Assembly (NCBI GenBank): GCA_017433725.1
Contig: JAFRGQ010000008.1
Coordinates: 1-54,651 of the forward strand
Direction of reading: 5' to 3'
Length of the DNA stretch: 54,651 bases
From: Lachnospiraceae bacterium
GTDB lineage: Bacteria; Bacillota; Clostridia; Lachnospirales; Lachnospiraceae
The first letter of the stretch is position 1. Each line of letters starts with the position of its first letter. Position numbers and translations under genes: made by a program. The notes beneath the pieces are model-generated. The model had not been told where the DNA came from. It searched no databases and saw only the letters and a list, made by a program, of their open reading frames with translations. This document shows, piece after piece, positions 17,095 to 25,558 of the stretch.

Positions 17095-17814
17095 TCAGCT
17101 CTCTTCCGTAATCAGTGTGACATCCCGAACATTGAAGAGCTTTTGGAAAGCGAACTTATTTTTCTTGGATGTATCCACCAGCAGGTAGTTCTTGTCGGAG
17201 TGCTCTCTGACGAGGACCTTTTTGCGGGCTTCACGCTCGGAGTGCGTAAATACACCGCCGTCGGGGATGTAACCGTTGGCTCCGATGAAGGCTTTGTTAA
17301 AATGCATGTCTGCTATGCACTTCTCGGTCAGAGGACCGTTGATGGAGTGCAGGTCGTCGCTGATCTCACCGCCCAACAGAATGACGGAAGCTTTCTGCAT
17401 CGGCATGTAGTCAAGAATCTCATAGTTGCTGGTGACGATGATGATGTCCTTGGATGAGAGGTAGCTGAACATGCATGAACAGGTCGTGCCGGAATCGACG
17501 TAGATGACGTCGCCGGGTTCGACCATCTCGGCAGCTTTCGCGGCGATAATGTCCTTCTCGGAGCTTTTTATCAGACGCTTCTTTACGACCGGGGCTTCAT
17601 CTACAGTAGCCTCAGGTACGTTTTCTATCCGGATGGCAGGTTTGACCGCGCCGCCCCGCATCGAGATGACCTTTCCGGCCTCTTCGAGAACAGCGATATC
17701 CCTTCGAATGGTGGAGAGGGAAATATCCAGTTCTTCGGCAAGTTCCTTAATATATGAAATGTCTCGTGATTTGACGCTTTCCAGTATTCTTTCCTGTCTG
17801 AGTTCGGGTATCAT
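17095..17814 (-). CDS. DeoR-family sugar-operon regulator
   Basis: The 239-residue protein starts with the DeoR helix-turn-helix: ERILESVKSRDISYIKELAE followed by LDISLSTIRRDIAVLEEAG at about residues 26-45. The C-terminal domain is the sugar-phosphate sensor, with VYVDSGTTCSCM and GANGYIPDGGVFTHSE resembling the ribose-5-phosphate-isomerase-like fold. GGAGGAA precedes the ATG. It lies downstream of the kinase, permease, ATPase and binding-protein genes in the same direction and probably represses that operon until a phosphorylated sugar binds. A long hairpin at 17926-18004 separates it from the kinase, so it may also be made separately. Confidence 0.88.
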   Translation of the reverse strand: MIPELRQERILESVKSRDISYIKELAEELDISLSTIRRDIAVLEEAGKVISMRGGAVKPAIRIENVPEATVDEAPVVKKRLIKSSEKDIIAAKAAEMVEPGDVIYVDSGTTCSCMFSYLSSKDIIIVTSNYEILDYMPMQKASVILLGGEISDDLHSINGPLTEKCIADMHFNKAFIGANGYIPDGGVFTHSEREARKKVLVREHSDKNYLLVDTSKKNKFAFQKLFNVRDVTLITEES

Positions 17815-17925
17815 AACAATTCCTCCAAATTCTCTCAGTTTATTGCATTATATCATAAATTTTCAGTGAAAACGGGGGGAATTTGAAAATTCGTGACATT
17901 TATTTATATTTTGTGTAGAGCAAAA

Positions 17926-18004
17926 GACGGGGACGGCTCTTAACGGTTACGCACGGTTCTTAAACGCTAAGAACCATCCGCAGCTGTAAGGAACCGTCCC
18001 CGTC
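17926..18004. repeat. Hairpin with GACGGGGACGG arms
   Basis: GACGGGGACGGCTC (17926-17939) pairs with GAACCGTCCCCGTC (17991-18004) with one mismatch, enclosing a smaller stem GGTTCTTA/TAAGAACC. It lies between the kinase stop and the DeoR start. It may limit read-through into the regulator gene. A relative with the GGGACGGCTC arm sits at 4822-4869. Confidence 0.55.
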
Positions 18005-18021
18005 CGTGAAAGATCGTGAAA

Positions 18022-18939
18022 TCAGAGCGAAGCCCGGAAGGCCTTCACCTGTTCAAGTGTCGGCATAGATTGTTGTGCCCCGATACCGCATACGGTAATC
18101 GCACTGCAGCAGGTCGAGAAGCGGCCGCCGTCGAAGGCGTCCATGCCTTCGCAGAGAGCGTAGCCGAGTGCCCCGATGTAGGAATCGCCGGCGCCGGTGG
18201 TCTCAATCGCCTTGACATGGTGGGAAGGGATGAACTCGCAGCGCTCGCCGCTTGCGACGAGAGAGCCCTGGGAACCAAGGGTGAACACCCATGTGTTGCC
18301 GAGCTCACGGCTGATCGTGATCGCATCCATGGCGGAATTCATGTCCTTGATTTCGCGTCCGCAGTAGAAGGATGCCTCGACCTCGTTGACAACGACGATG
18401 TCGCACATTGCGAGATGTTCCTGGTCAAGCTCCTCGGCGGGAGCCGCATTCAGAATGACCTTGCAATCAAGATCTCTGGCGATCTCCATAACGTATTTAT
18501 TTGTTTCAGGGAGGATTTCGTTCTGGAGAATGATAACGCCGGAGCTCTCAAGGAGGTCCATATTTTTATCGATGTCCTCTTTCGTGAGCTGATAGTTCGC
18601 GCCGCGGACGATCGTAGCATGGACGCTGCCGTCCTCAAGGGCGTTCACTATGCCGAGTCCGGAGGAACCCTCTACAACTTTGATGCGGTCGGTGATTATG
18701 CCGTACTTTTTAGCTTCCGCAATCAGGAACTCGCCCATTGAGTCATTGCCGACCGCGCCGATCAGGTAGGTTGGGATGCCGAGTTTGGCAGCCTGGGCGG
18801 CCTGATTGGAACCCTTGCCGCCGGCAGCCATGGAAACTCCCTCGGCAGCCATGGTCTCCCCCTCATAGGGGAGACGCTTGACTTTGAGGATCATATCGTA
18901 ATTCAAACTGCCTATTACAGTGATCTGTTTTTTGATCAT
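18022..18939 (-). CDS. rbsK: PfkB-family sugar kinase, ribokinase-like
   Basis: The 305-residue cytoplasmic enzyme is a PfkB kinase closest in pattern to ribokinase: GGKGSNQAAQAAKLG near residue 40 for substrate binding, and TTGAGDSYIGAL with the catalytic Asp in the C-terminal signature. It would phosphorylate the pentose or related sugar imported by the adjacent CUT2 transporter. The sugar cannot be fixed, because the operon also encodes a TIM-barrel isomerase that a plain ribose operon would not need. A weak AGCAGGG site precedes the ATG. The spacer upstream holds degenerate copies of the permease gene end. Confidence 0.85.
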   Translation of the reverse strand: MIKKQITVIGSLNYDMILKVKRLPYEGETMAAEGVSMAAGGKGSNQAAQAAKLGIPTYLIGAVGNDSMGEFLIAEAKKYGIITDRIKVVEGSSGLGIVNALEDGSVHATIVRGANYQLTKEDIDKNMDLLESSGVIILQNEILPETNKYVMEIARDLDCKVILNAAPAEELDQEHLAMCDIVVVNEVEASFYCGREIKDMNSAMDAITISRELGNTWVFTLGSQGSLVASGERCEFIPSHHVKAIETTGAGDSYIGALGYALCEGMDAFDGGRFSTCCSAITVCGIGAQQSMPTLEQVKAFRASL

Positions 18940-18964
18940 TGGATTTTACCCTGCTTTCTTGATG

Positions 18965-19125
18965 CCGGAAATCCTGCTCACAGGATTTCCCTGCTGTCAC
19001 TTTGCAATGAATACCTGTGCATCACAGGATTTTCAGAATTCTCAATGCGAGGAATGCCTGTGCATCGAGAGAATTACCCCTGCTTTCTCCTTGCGAGGAA
19101 TGCCTGGACATCCTGCTGGATGAAT
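18965..19125. repeat. Degenerate tandem copies of the permease gene 3' end
   Basis: On the minus strand CCAGGCATTCCTCGC near the permease stop is followed by CACAGGCATTCCTCGC and CACAGGTATTCATTGC at intervals of about 40-50 bases, with repeated AGCAGGG and AAATCCTGTG pieces in between. The array fills the spacer between permease and kinase. It resembles the cleaner 3'-end duplications at 26451 and 41893. Confidence 0.5.
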
Positions 19126-20042
19126 TCGAAGTAGGAAGCCACGATGATGATGATACCTGTTACAACATACTGCCAGAAGGAGTCGACGTTGATGACGACC
19201 ATACCGACCTTAAGAACTGCGAGCATCAGACCGCCGATGAATGTTCCGAACGGTGTTCCGCGTCCGCCTGCCATTCTTGTTCCGCCGATTGCGGCAGCGG
19301 CGATGGCGTTGGTCTCATAACCTGTACCGGCTGTGGACTCAGCGGAGCCGAGGGATGCGAGCATGACCAGACCTGCGATGGAGGCGCATACGCCGCAGAT
19401 GATGTAGGCGATATATTTTGTCTTGACTGTGTTAACACCGGAAAGCTTTGCTGCTTCTTCGTTTCCGCCGACGGCGTAGAGGTAAGCTCCGGTACGGGTC
19501 TTCTGGAGAATGATGTAGGCAATCACGAAGACGATGATCATGACGATGATGTAGTAGCGGATGCCTGCGAACATTTTACCATTAAATATGTTTCTGTAGG
19601 AGTCCGGAACGTTGGTGACCGGCTGACCGCCCGTTACGACGTACGCAATACCACGATATAAACTCATCGTGCCGAGCGTTGCGATGAACGGCTGAAGCTT
19701 GAGGTTGTTTACAAGGAATCCGTTGAATGCACCGAGGAGCGCGCCTACGATGAGGCCTGCCAGGATAGCGATGAACGGGTTTCCGCCACCGACTGTGATG
19801 GAAGCTACAACGATGCCGGTGATGGCAAATGTACATCCGATCGAAAGATCGATACCGCCCGTGATGATGGCGAACATCATACCTACGGCGAGGATGGAAT
19901 TAAGAACCATCTGCTGAAGAATTGTCAGGAAGTTGCTCCATCTCAGGAAGTTGGCGTTCATGATAGTGAAGATGGCGCACATTGCGATCGTAGCGAGAAG
20001 TACGATGAATTCTCTCTTATATTTATCAAATAACTGTTTCAC
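19074..20042 (-). CDS. rbsC: CUT2 sugar ABC transporter permease, RbsC-type
   Basis: The 322-residue membrane protein has about eight to ten hydrophobic segments and the CUT2 permease motif around GTNTVKTKYIAYIICGVCASIAGL-like sequence (Asn, Lys and small residues before a long helix) plus AIAAAAIGGTRMAGGRGTPFGT near residue 250, the contact region for the ATPase. It would pair with itself to form the channel for the imported sugar. The start is a GTG, 1 base beyond the ATPase stop, with AGGAGGA inside the end of the preceding gene, so the two are translationally coupled. Downstream lie degenerate copies of its own 3' end. Confidence 0.9.
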   Translation of the reverse strand: MKQLFDKYKREFIVLLATIAMCAIFTIMNANFLRWSNFLTILQQMVLNSILAVGMMFAIITGGIDLSIGCTFAITGIVVASITVGGGNPFIAILAGLIVGALLGAFNGFLVNNLKLQPFIATLGTMSLYRGIAYVVTGGQPVTNVPDSYRNIFNGKMFAGIRYYIIVMIIVFVIAYIILQKTRTGAYLYAVGGNEEAAKLSGVNTVKTKYIAYIICGVCASIAGLVMLASLGSAESTAGTGYETNAIAAAAIGGTRMAGGRGTPFGTFIGGLMLAVLKVGMVVINVDSFWQYVVTGIIIIVASYFEFIQQDVQAFLARRKQG

Positions 20043-20043
20043 G

Positions 20044-21540
20044 TTAATTTCCTCCTATTGCATAGTCAAGCATTTCGTCGCTGCTCTTGAATTCGTCGCG
20101 ATTGAATTCCTTGTTGATGTGACCCTCGCACATAATGATGATTCTGTCGGAAAGACCCATGACCTCAGGGAGTTCCGAGGAGATGACGATGAGGGATTTG
20201 CCTTCCTCTACCATGTCCTCCATGAGCCTGTAGATTTCTGCCTTTGCCGCGACGTCGACACCCTTGGTCGGTTCGTCGAATACGATGATATCAGCATCCG
20301 TCGACATCCATCTTGAGAGGATGACCTTCTGCTGGTTACCGCCGGAAAGGTTTTTGGTCAGGTAGTCGGGATCGTTCGGGTGAATATCCATTTCCTTGAA
20401 GTAACGCTCTGCGTTGGCGCGGGTCTTCTTCGGATCCACAAATGCGCCCTTCATATACTTTTCAAGGGAGGAAATTGCGATGTTGTCAATGTTCGATGAG
20501 AGAGTAAGGAAGCCCTGCGTCTTTCTGTCTTCCGGGATCAGGCCGATACCGGCGCGCAGTGCCTTGGTGCTGTTCCAGGAACCTGTGATCTCCTTGCCGT
20601 GGATGTAAACTTTTCCACCGAGCCGCTTGTCCGCACCGAAGATGGCGCGCATGGTCTCTGTTCGTCCGGCACCTACCAGACCGAAGAAACCGAGGATCTC
20701 GCCCTTGTGAAGTTCGAAGGAAACATCGTGGAAGGCGTCGCCTGTGAGATGCTCTGCACGGAGAACGACTTCGTCCTGCTTGCGACATGGTTTCAGTCTT
20801 GAGGCGACGGCTGCAACGGAACGACCAACCATGGCGTGGATGAGTTCGTCACGGGTCGTCTTCGCGACATCGAGTGTGCAAATGAATTCTCCGTCTCTCA
20901 TGATGGTTGCTCTGTCGCAGATCTGGAAGATTTCTTCCAATCTGTGGCTTACATACATGATCGTGACGCCGTCTTTCTTGAGTTTTTTAACGACTTTGAA
21001 AAGGGCTTCGGTTTCTTTCTGGGAGAGGGAAGCGGTCGGCTCATCTAGGGAGATGATTGTTGACTTATGGTAGAGCGCTCTTGCGATGGCAAGCATCTGC
21101 ATCTGTCCGGATGTGAGCGTTGCTGCTATGTCTTCTGCCTTGAAGTTGCAATCGAGATCTTTCAGGATCTCATTGACGTCCTTATTCATCTTGGCGTAAT
21201 CTACCAGACCGCCTTTCAAGGGTTCATAACCGAGAGTGATGTTCTGACCTACGGTCAGGTCCTTTACGACAAGTGTTTCCTGATGCACTTTGGATATTTT
21301 GCCTTCCACGATCGCCTGGTTCGGATTTCGGAAATGAACCTTTGTGCCGTGGAGCTTTACTTCACCTTCGTATTCCGGATAGACGCCGTGAAGAATATTC
21401 AGAAGAGTAGATTTACCGGCTCCGTTTTCGCCAAGCAGGGCATGTACTTCGCCTTCTTCTACAGAAAATGAGATATCTTTCAGAACGTGAACTCCGGGGA
21501 AGTATTTATTGATTTTGGTAAATTCAACTGCTTTGCCCAC
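20044..21540 (-). CDS. rbsA: CUT2 sugar ABC transporter ATPase, two-domain
   Basis: The 498-residue protein contains two fused ABC cassettes. The first has Walker A GENGAGKSTLL, signature LTSGQMQML and Walker B IISLDEPTASL; the second has the degenerate Walker A GLVGAGRTE typical of RbsA/MglA, signature LSGGNQQKV and VFDEPTKGVD. The start is taken as GTG at 21540 because AAGGAG lies 7 bases upstream and the protein then begins like the family (VGKAVEFTKINKYFPG); upstream residues in the same frame are not family-like. It energises sugar import with the permease and binding protein next to it. A hairpin at 21646-21681 separates it from the binding-protein gene. Confidence 0.92.
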   Translation of the reverse strand: MGKAVEFTKINKYFPGVHVLKDISFSVEEGEVHALLGENGAGKSTLLNILHGVYPEYEGEVKLHGTKVHFRNPNQAIVEGKISKVHQETLVVKDLTVGQNITLGYEPLKGGLVDYAKMNKDVNEILKDLDCNFKAEDIAATLTSGQMQMLAIARALYHKSTIISLDEPTASLSQKETEALFKVVKKLKKDGVTIMYVSHRLEEIFQICDRATIMRDGEFICTLDVAKTTRDELIHAMVGRSVAAVASRLKPCRKQDEVVLRAEHLTGDAFHDVSFELHKGEILGFFGLVGAGRTETMRAIFGADKRLGGKVYIHGKEITGSWNSTKALRAGIGLIPEDRKTQGFLTLSSNIDNIAISSLEKYMKGAFVDPKKTRANAERYFKEMDIHPNDPDYLTKNLSGGNQQKVILSRWMSTDADIIVFDEPTKGVDVAAKAEIYRLMEDMVEEGKSLIVISSELPEVMGLSDRIIIMCEGHINKEFNRDEFKSSDEMLDYAIGGN

Positions 21541-21645
21541 TTTTGTTCTCCTTAGTCTGATTTGGTGACGCGCCGGGCGCAGCCACCGCGTCATTTGAAA
21601 CGATTTGATAAATAAGAATTATGTCTCGTATGTTAGTTTTATTTA

Positions 21646-21681
21646 GGGCATCCCCCCGTCCGGAGGGAGTGAGGGATGCCC
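21646..21681 (-). terminator. Attenuator-like hairpin after the binding-protein gene
   Basis: GGGCATCCC (21646-21654) pairs with GGGATGCCC (21673-21681). It lies in the 260-bp gap between the binding-protein stop and the ATPase start. Such hairpins often leave more binding-protein mRNA than permease mRNA, by partial termination or by protecting the 3' end. The T-tract is weak, which favours protection. Confidence 0.6.
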
Positions 21682-21800
21682 CGATAATCGTAAGCTTTGC
21701 TTTGTCCGTAAAACATGCCTCCTAAGTGTCCCGGTACTTATGCCTTCGACATGTATCTGTATGCCTCGATTTAGGAGAGCTTACTGCTATCTGCGTGTTC

Positions 21801-22934
21801 TTACTGAGCTGCTGTGTAAACCGTATCTGTCCAGCCGATGATCTCAGCAGCGTCTTTGTCAACGTTCTCAGAGTCGATCAGAGCCTGCGGTGTAGCTGTT
21901 ACGTGCGGTACTTCCTGGCCTGCGAGTGCGCGAAGTGTAACTTCTGTAGCGACCTGTGCCATGTAGTACGGGAAGGAGTCAACTGTTGCATCAAGCTTGC
22001 CTGCTCTGATGGAGTCATATGCTTCGCCGATGCCGTCAACGCCGACTACGAGGATGTCAGCTTCAGCTTCTTCAACTGCTTCTACTACGCCGAGAGCCAT
22101 GTCATCGTTGTTGCAGAAGATTGCCTTCATATCCGGGTTCTGGATGATCCATGTTGCTGCAAGCTCTTTGGCCTTCTGGCGATCCCAGTCAGCGTTCTGC
22201 TCAGCTACTACTTCAAGGCCGGAGTTATTGTCAGCGATCCAGTCTTTGAAGCCCTGTGTACGCTCACGAGCTGCAAATGCCTTTGCCATACCTACGACGA
22301 TACCGACCTGACCCTTGTCACCGAGCTTTTTGGAGACCCATTCAGCTGCGAGGTAGCCGTTCTGATATGCGTTCGGTCCGCAGTAGTAATCTGCGATTGC
22401 GATGAGACCGTCATTTACGTTGACGACCGGGATGTTTGCATCCTGTGCATTCTCAACCGCTGTTGTAAGGTTAGCATCGGAGATCGGGCTTGCCATGATT
22501 GCATCTACGCCCTGGTTGACAGCGTTCTCGACCATTGTCTGCTGGCCTGTCTCGTCGCCTTCGTCTGTTGTGGCTTCTACGTCGATGGTGATGTCAGCGA
22601 CTTTGTCTACGTTCTCTTCTGCTTTCTCATAACCTTCCTGAAGGCTTCTCCAGAACTCGTTGGAGATCGACTTCTCTACTGCACTGAGATTGAGGCCGGC
22701 TTTGACCGGAACTTCTGCGCCGAGGCTTTCGCGGATCTGCTCGATTGTCTGGCTGGACGGGTCTGTATCCGGATTGAACTCGCCGGATGCTGCCGTGGCG
22801 TCTTCTTTTGTGCTCTCTGTTGCTGTGCTGTCAGCAGTTGTGCTTGATGAAGCGGAGCTCTGGCTGCCGCCGCATGCTGCAAGGCCGAATACCATAGCGG
22901 ATGCGAGAAGAGTTGCTAAGATTTTCTTTTTCAT
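21801..22934 (-). CDS. CUT2 sugar-binding lipoprotein
   Basis: The 377-residue protein begins with a lipoprotein signal, MKKKILATLLASAMVFGLAA-C-GGSQ, the cysteine being residue 21. A Ser/Thr/Ala linker follows (24-48), then a periplasmic-binding-protein type 1 domain with VKAGLNLSAVEKSISNEFWR, AIMASPISDANL, VVNVNDG and FCNNDDMALGVVEA. This is the extracytoplasmic receptor that hands sugar to the permease. The ligand is not deducible; VVNVNDG and WDRQKAKEL occur in several pentose and galactofuranose binders. AGGAGG precedes the ATG. It is the second gene of the operon after the isomerase. Confidence 0.9.
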   Translation of the reverse strand: MKKKILATLLASAMVFGLAACGGSQSSASSSTTADSTATESTKEDATAASGEFNPDTDPSSQTIEQIRESLGAEVPVKAGLNLSAVEKSISNEFWRSLQEGYEKAEENVDKVADITIDVEATTDEGDETGQQTMVENAVNQGVDAIMASPISDANLTTAVENAQDANIPVVNVNDGLIAIADYYCGPNAYQNGYLAAEWVSKKLGDKGQVGIVVGMAKAFAARERTQGFKDWIADNNSGLEVVAEQNADWDRQKAKELAATWIIQNPDMKAIFCNNDDMALGVVEAVEEAEADILVVGVDGIGEAYDSIRAGKLDATVDSFPYYMAQVATEVTLRALAGQEVPHVTATPQALIDSENVDKDAAEIIGWTDTVYTAAQ

Positions 22935-23086
22935 GTTGGTCCTCCTTTTTTTACGCTTTTGCGTGTAACTCTATATTTGACCGGCTTTGCCGGTAAATAT
23001 TCTAAAGAAATGTGCTGTGTAAAAATGCTGTTTTGAACTGTGACTTCGTTTTTCTGTAAATGTGAAATATGCTGAAAACTTCTGAT

Positions 23087-24019
23087 TCAGTTCGCGGCTG
23101 CGATCAGGTCGATCATGAGGTTTGCTGCGGCTGTTCCGTCCTGTTTTTCGATGGCGGAAGCGATATTGTCGAGTCCGTAATTGTCGATCATTTTCTCGAT
23201 GAGGCGGCACATCCTTACATTTGCCTCGCACTCCTCGACCGCTTTCTCGCGCTTCGGGAATGTGTCGAAGTAGACCGCTCCGTCAAAACCGTATTTCTTG
23301 AGGTAGTACATGACCTCGATCGTCTTCCACAAGTTTACTGTTCCGACCATCAGTCCGTCGTCCGTGGAGCCTTCGCCGTCGTTCAGATGAAGGTTGAAAA
23401 GTTTTCCTCTTTTGGCGAGGTAGGCAGTAGCCAGCGCCGGGTTTTCTTTTTTCATCAGCATGTGGCAGAAGTCGAGGGTGACGCCCAGGTTGTCGGCATT
23501 CACTTCGTTAAGGATTGTCATGGTCGTTCCGAAGCTGTCGATGAATGCGTGGACCCTCTCTTCATAAGGCTTGTACTCAATGCTGACCGGCATCTTTGAG
23601 TAGGCGCAGATGCTTTTGAAAGCATGGATGATTCTGTCCCAGTACTCGTTGTAGTCGATCTGGAAGGAGTAGTCGAAGCCGTCGAAGCCGAGCCAGATGA
23701 TTACCTGTGATCCGCCGAGCTGCCGGCAGACATCTGTACCTTCTTTGCTGAGTGTGATGGCATCTTCGGCAATCCGGCGATCGATGTTGCCGAATTCACC
23801 GTGGAGATACTTGCCTCGGAAACGAAGGTTGATCGCGTTGCATCTCAGGCTGTTGGCAGAGAGCATATCCTTTACTTCTTTGACGCTGTAGTCCGAGAAG
23901 TGTTCAGGATAGTTCAGATCCACAAAATCGACGCCGTCGATCTTGCCGATTGCTTCCAATGCGTGTTTCAGGTCGCTGTCAACTCTCAGGAAGGAGTTGA
24001 TTCTGGTTGCGTATTTCAT
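23087..24019 (-). CDS. Sugar isomerase/epimerase, xylose-isomerase-like TIM barrel
   Basis: The 310-residue protein belongs to the AP-endonuclease-2/xylose-isomerase-like barrels. Likely metal ligands are the Glu in SIEYKP, the Asp and His in LDFCHM, the His in FNLHLND and the Asp in YFDTF; most relatives have Glu at the last position. Members isomerise or epimerise free sugars or sugar phosphates (tagatose, allulose, apiose, inosose and others). It leads the operon with the CUT2 transporter and PfkB kinase, so it probably converts the imported sugar to the ketose the kinase accepts. AAAGGATAT precedes the ATG, and a good promoter lies 105-134 bp upstream. Specificity unknown. Confidence 0.8.
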   Translation of the reverse strand: MKYATRINSFLRVDSDLKHALEAIGKIDGVDFVDLNYPEHFSDYSVKEVKDMLSANSLRCNAINLRFRGKYLHGEFGNIDRRIAEDAITLSKEGTDVCRQLGGSQVIIWLGFDGFDYSFQIDYNEYWDRIIHAFKSICAYSKMPVSIEYKPYEERVHAFIDSFGTTMTILNEVNADNLGVTLDFCHMLMKKENPALATAYLAKRGKLFNLHLNDGEGSTDDGLMVGTVNLWKTIEVMYYLKKYGFDGAVYFDTFPKREKAVEECEANVRMCRLIEKMIDNYGLDNIASAIEKQDGTAAANLMIDLIAAAN

Positions 24020-24123
24020 TTTGATATCCTTTCGATGAGAAGCTCTTTGAAGAGTCCGATGAGTTATCTTTGAGAGGTTTATGGTTTCCGGTGATTTGTT
24101 TCAGGTTTTTTCTTGTTGATGCA

Positions 24124-24153
24124 ATAATACCATAATATTCCAAATAGTGTCAA
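24124..24153 (-). promoter_or_regulatory. Promoter of the sugar operon
   Basis: On the minus strand a perfect TTGACA (24153-24148), an 18-bp spacer and TATTAT (24129-24124) precede the isomerase gene. The motif ATTCCAAAT appears twice close by, once inside the spacer and once around 24181-24189, and may be the operator read by the DeoR protein. Confidence 0.75.
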
Positions 24154-24326
24154 GAAAATTCACTTCCAATAGTCCACAAAATTCCAAATTAAATCTTGTG
24201 AAAGTTGCATAATTAGTCATCAATAACCACAAATATTACAATTTAACAAGCTTCCTCGCAGGAAAAGGACAAAAATCGAGACATATAATGAAATCACATG
24301 AAATAATCAAAACAAAATATGGAATA

Positions 24327-24341
24327 ATGTGAAAATCACAT
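24327..24341. promoter_or_regulatory. CRP/FNR-like palindrome upstream of the dehydrogenase gene
   Basis: ATGTGAAAATCACAT is a perfect inverted repeat with 6-bp arms and a 3-bp centre. It ends 8 bp before the -35 of the plus-strand promoter, centred near -51, a place used by activators. A further TCACAT half site lies about 35 bp upstream. The protein that binds it is not in the window. Confidence 0.5.
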
Positions 24342-24349
24342 GTCCGCGG

Positions 24350-24378
24350 TTGAAACAAATTAGATGAAATGATATAAT
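24350..24378 (+). promoter_or_regulatory. Promoter of the Gfo/Idh dehydrogenase gene
   Basis: TTGAAA (24350-24355), a 17-bp spacer and a perfect TATAAT (24373-24378) lie about 48 bp before the ATG at 24426. The divergent sugar-operon promoter is about 200 bp away, and the AT-rich region between them (24154-24326) has no coding sequence. Confidence 0.8.
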
Positions 24379-24425
24379 CCAAAATGAAATTATTTCAGCC
24401 GATTCAATATAAGGAGGAAAGAATC

Positions 24426-25442
24426 ATGATCACAGTGGCATATATCGGCTTTGGCGTGAGCGTCAGGGAATATCACATCCCCTATGCGGAGAAGATGGAG
24501 AATGTACGAATTAAATATGTAATGCGGCGGGAGGAAGATATTCCGCAGTTCGCAGAATACGAACCTTATTATAAGGATATCATTTTCACAACAAGTCTTG
24601 AGGAAGTTCTGGACGACCCGGAGGTGGATCTGGTCGTAGTCAACACGCCCGACCGATTCCATGTTCCGTATGCGAAGCAGATCCTGAACGCAGGGAAACA
24701 CTGCCTGGTCGAGAAACCGTTCGCGCCGACGGCACAGGAGGCGAGGGAGGTATTTGCCCTGGCCGAAGAAAAGGGTCTTATCTGCATGCCGAATCAGAAC
24801 CGCAGATTTGACGCCGATTTCCTTGCGCTGAAGGATGTAATAGCGAGCGGCAAGATCGGGGACGTGGTCCGGCTGGAAGGCCATTTCGATTATTTCAGAC
24901 CGAACGGCTGGTATGATCATCTGGGAACGCTGTACAATCTCGGCGTGCATACGACGGATCAGATCATAAGCCTCTTCGGAATGCCGGACGATGTGAAGTG
25001 CGACGTGCGCAGCATTGCGCATCCTGGCGTCGGAGACGATTATTTCGACATTGATTTTTATTACGGGAACAGCAAGGTCACGATTTCTACATCGATGTGC
25101 GTGCTGATCGACTATCCGAGATTCACTCTGCATGGGACGAACGGAAGCATGACGCTGCCGCCGGTCATTCACAATTCAGGCAAAAAGAAAGTTGTCGGAC
25201 GCCACGTCGTTAATCAGGAACCCGCACCGGAAGAGAGATGGGGAACGCTCGTCTATAAGGATGCAGACGGGAATAACGTGACGGAGAAGGTTCCGGTCGA
25301 CTGCGCACATTATGAGAGAATCTATGAGAATCTGGTCTCTGCTATTGAGAACGGTGCTGAGAAGGTCGTGAAGGACGAAGAGGTCGTTCGCGTACTTGAG
25401 ATTCTGGAGATGGCTACAGAGGTGGCAAAGTCGCATGCATGA
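24426..25442 (+). CDS. Gfo/Idh/MocA-family NAD(P)-dependent dehydrogenase
   Basis: The 338-residue cytoplasmic protein has an N-terminal Rossmann fold (VAYIGFGVSVREYHIP), the family dinucleotide contact VVNTPDRFHVPYAKQIL and the catalytic-lysine motif LVEKPFAP at about residues 96-103. The C-terminal half is the usual beta-sheet substrate domain with NLGVHTTDQIISLFG. Members oxidise or reduce sugars, inositols and related polyols. It is transcribed divergently from the CUT2/isomerase/kinase operon and may add an oxidoreductive step to that pathway. The ATG at 24426 is chosen for AAGGAGG 6 bases upstream; an ATG 42 bases earlier lacks a site. Substrate unknown. Confidence 0.87.
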   Translation: MITVAYIGFGVSVREYHIPYAEKMENVRIKYVMRREEDIPQFAEYEPYYKDIIFTTSLEEVLDDPEVDLVVVNTPDRFHVPYAKQILNAGKHCLVEKPFAPTAQEAREVFALAEEKGLICMPNQNRRFDADFLALKDVIASGKIGDVVRLEGHFDYFRPNGWYDHLGTLYNLGVHTTDQIISLFGMPDDVKCDVRSIAHPGVGDDYFDIDFYYGNSKVTISTSMCVLIDYPRFTLHGTNGSMTLPPVIHNSGKKKVVGRHVVNQEPAPEERWGTLVYKDADGNNVTEKVPVDCAHYERIYENLVSAIENGAEKVVKDEEVVRVLEILEMATEVAKSHA

Positions 25443-25558
25443 ATGTATAGCGAGAGCTGTCGCGAAGGTGCGGCAGCTCTTTTTTGCTTGAAAAGGATAT
25501 ACACAAATGCTATATTTTCTTAATGTAGATTTCGCACAGCACCCGGAAAGTGAATGAT

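Noticed and set aside
18022-21540. Plain ribose operon
   Set aside because: The kinase and transporter resemble Rbs proteins, but the extra isomerase and the divergent dehydrogenase do not belong to a ribose pathway, and no rbsD is present; symbols are given for family only.
21726-22847. 373-codon plus-strand frame opposite the sugar-binding protein
   Set aside because: Cys-rich (dozens of Cys) nonsense; the minus-strand lipoprotein is clear.
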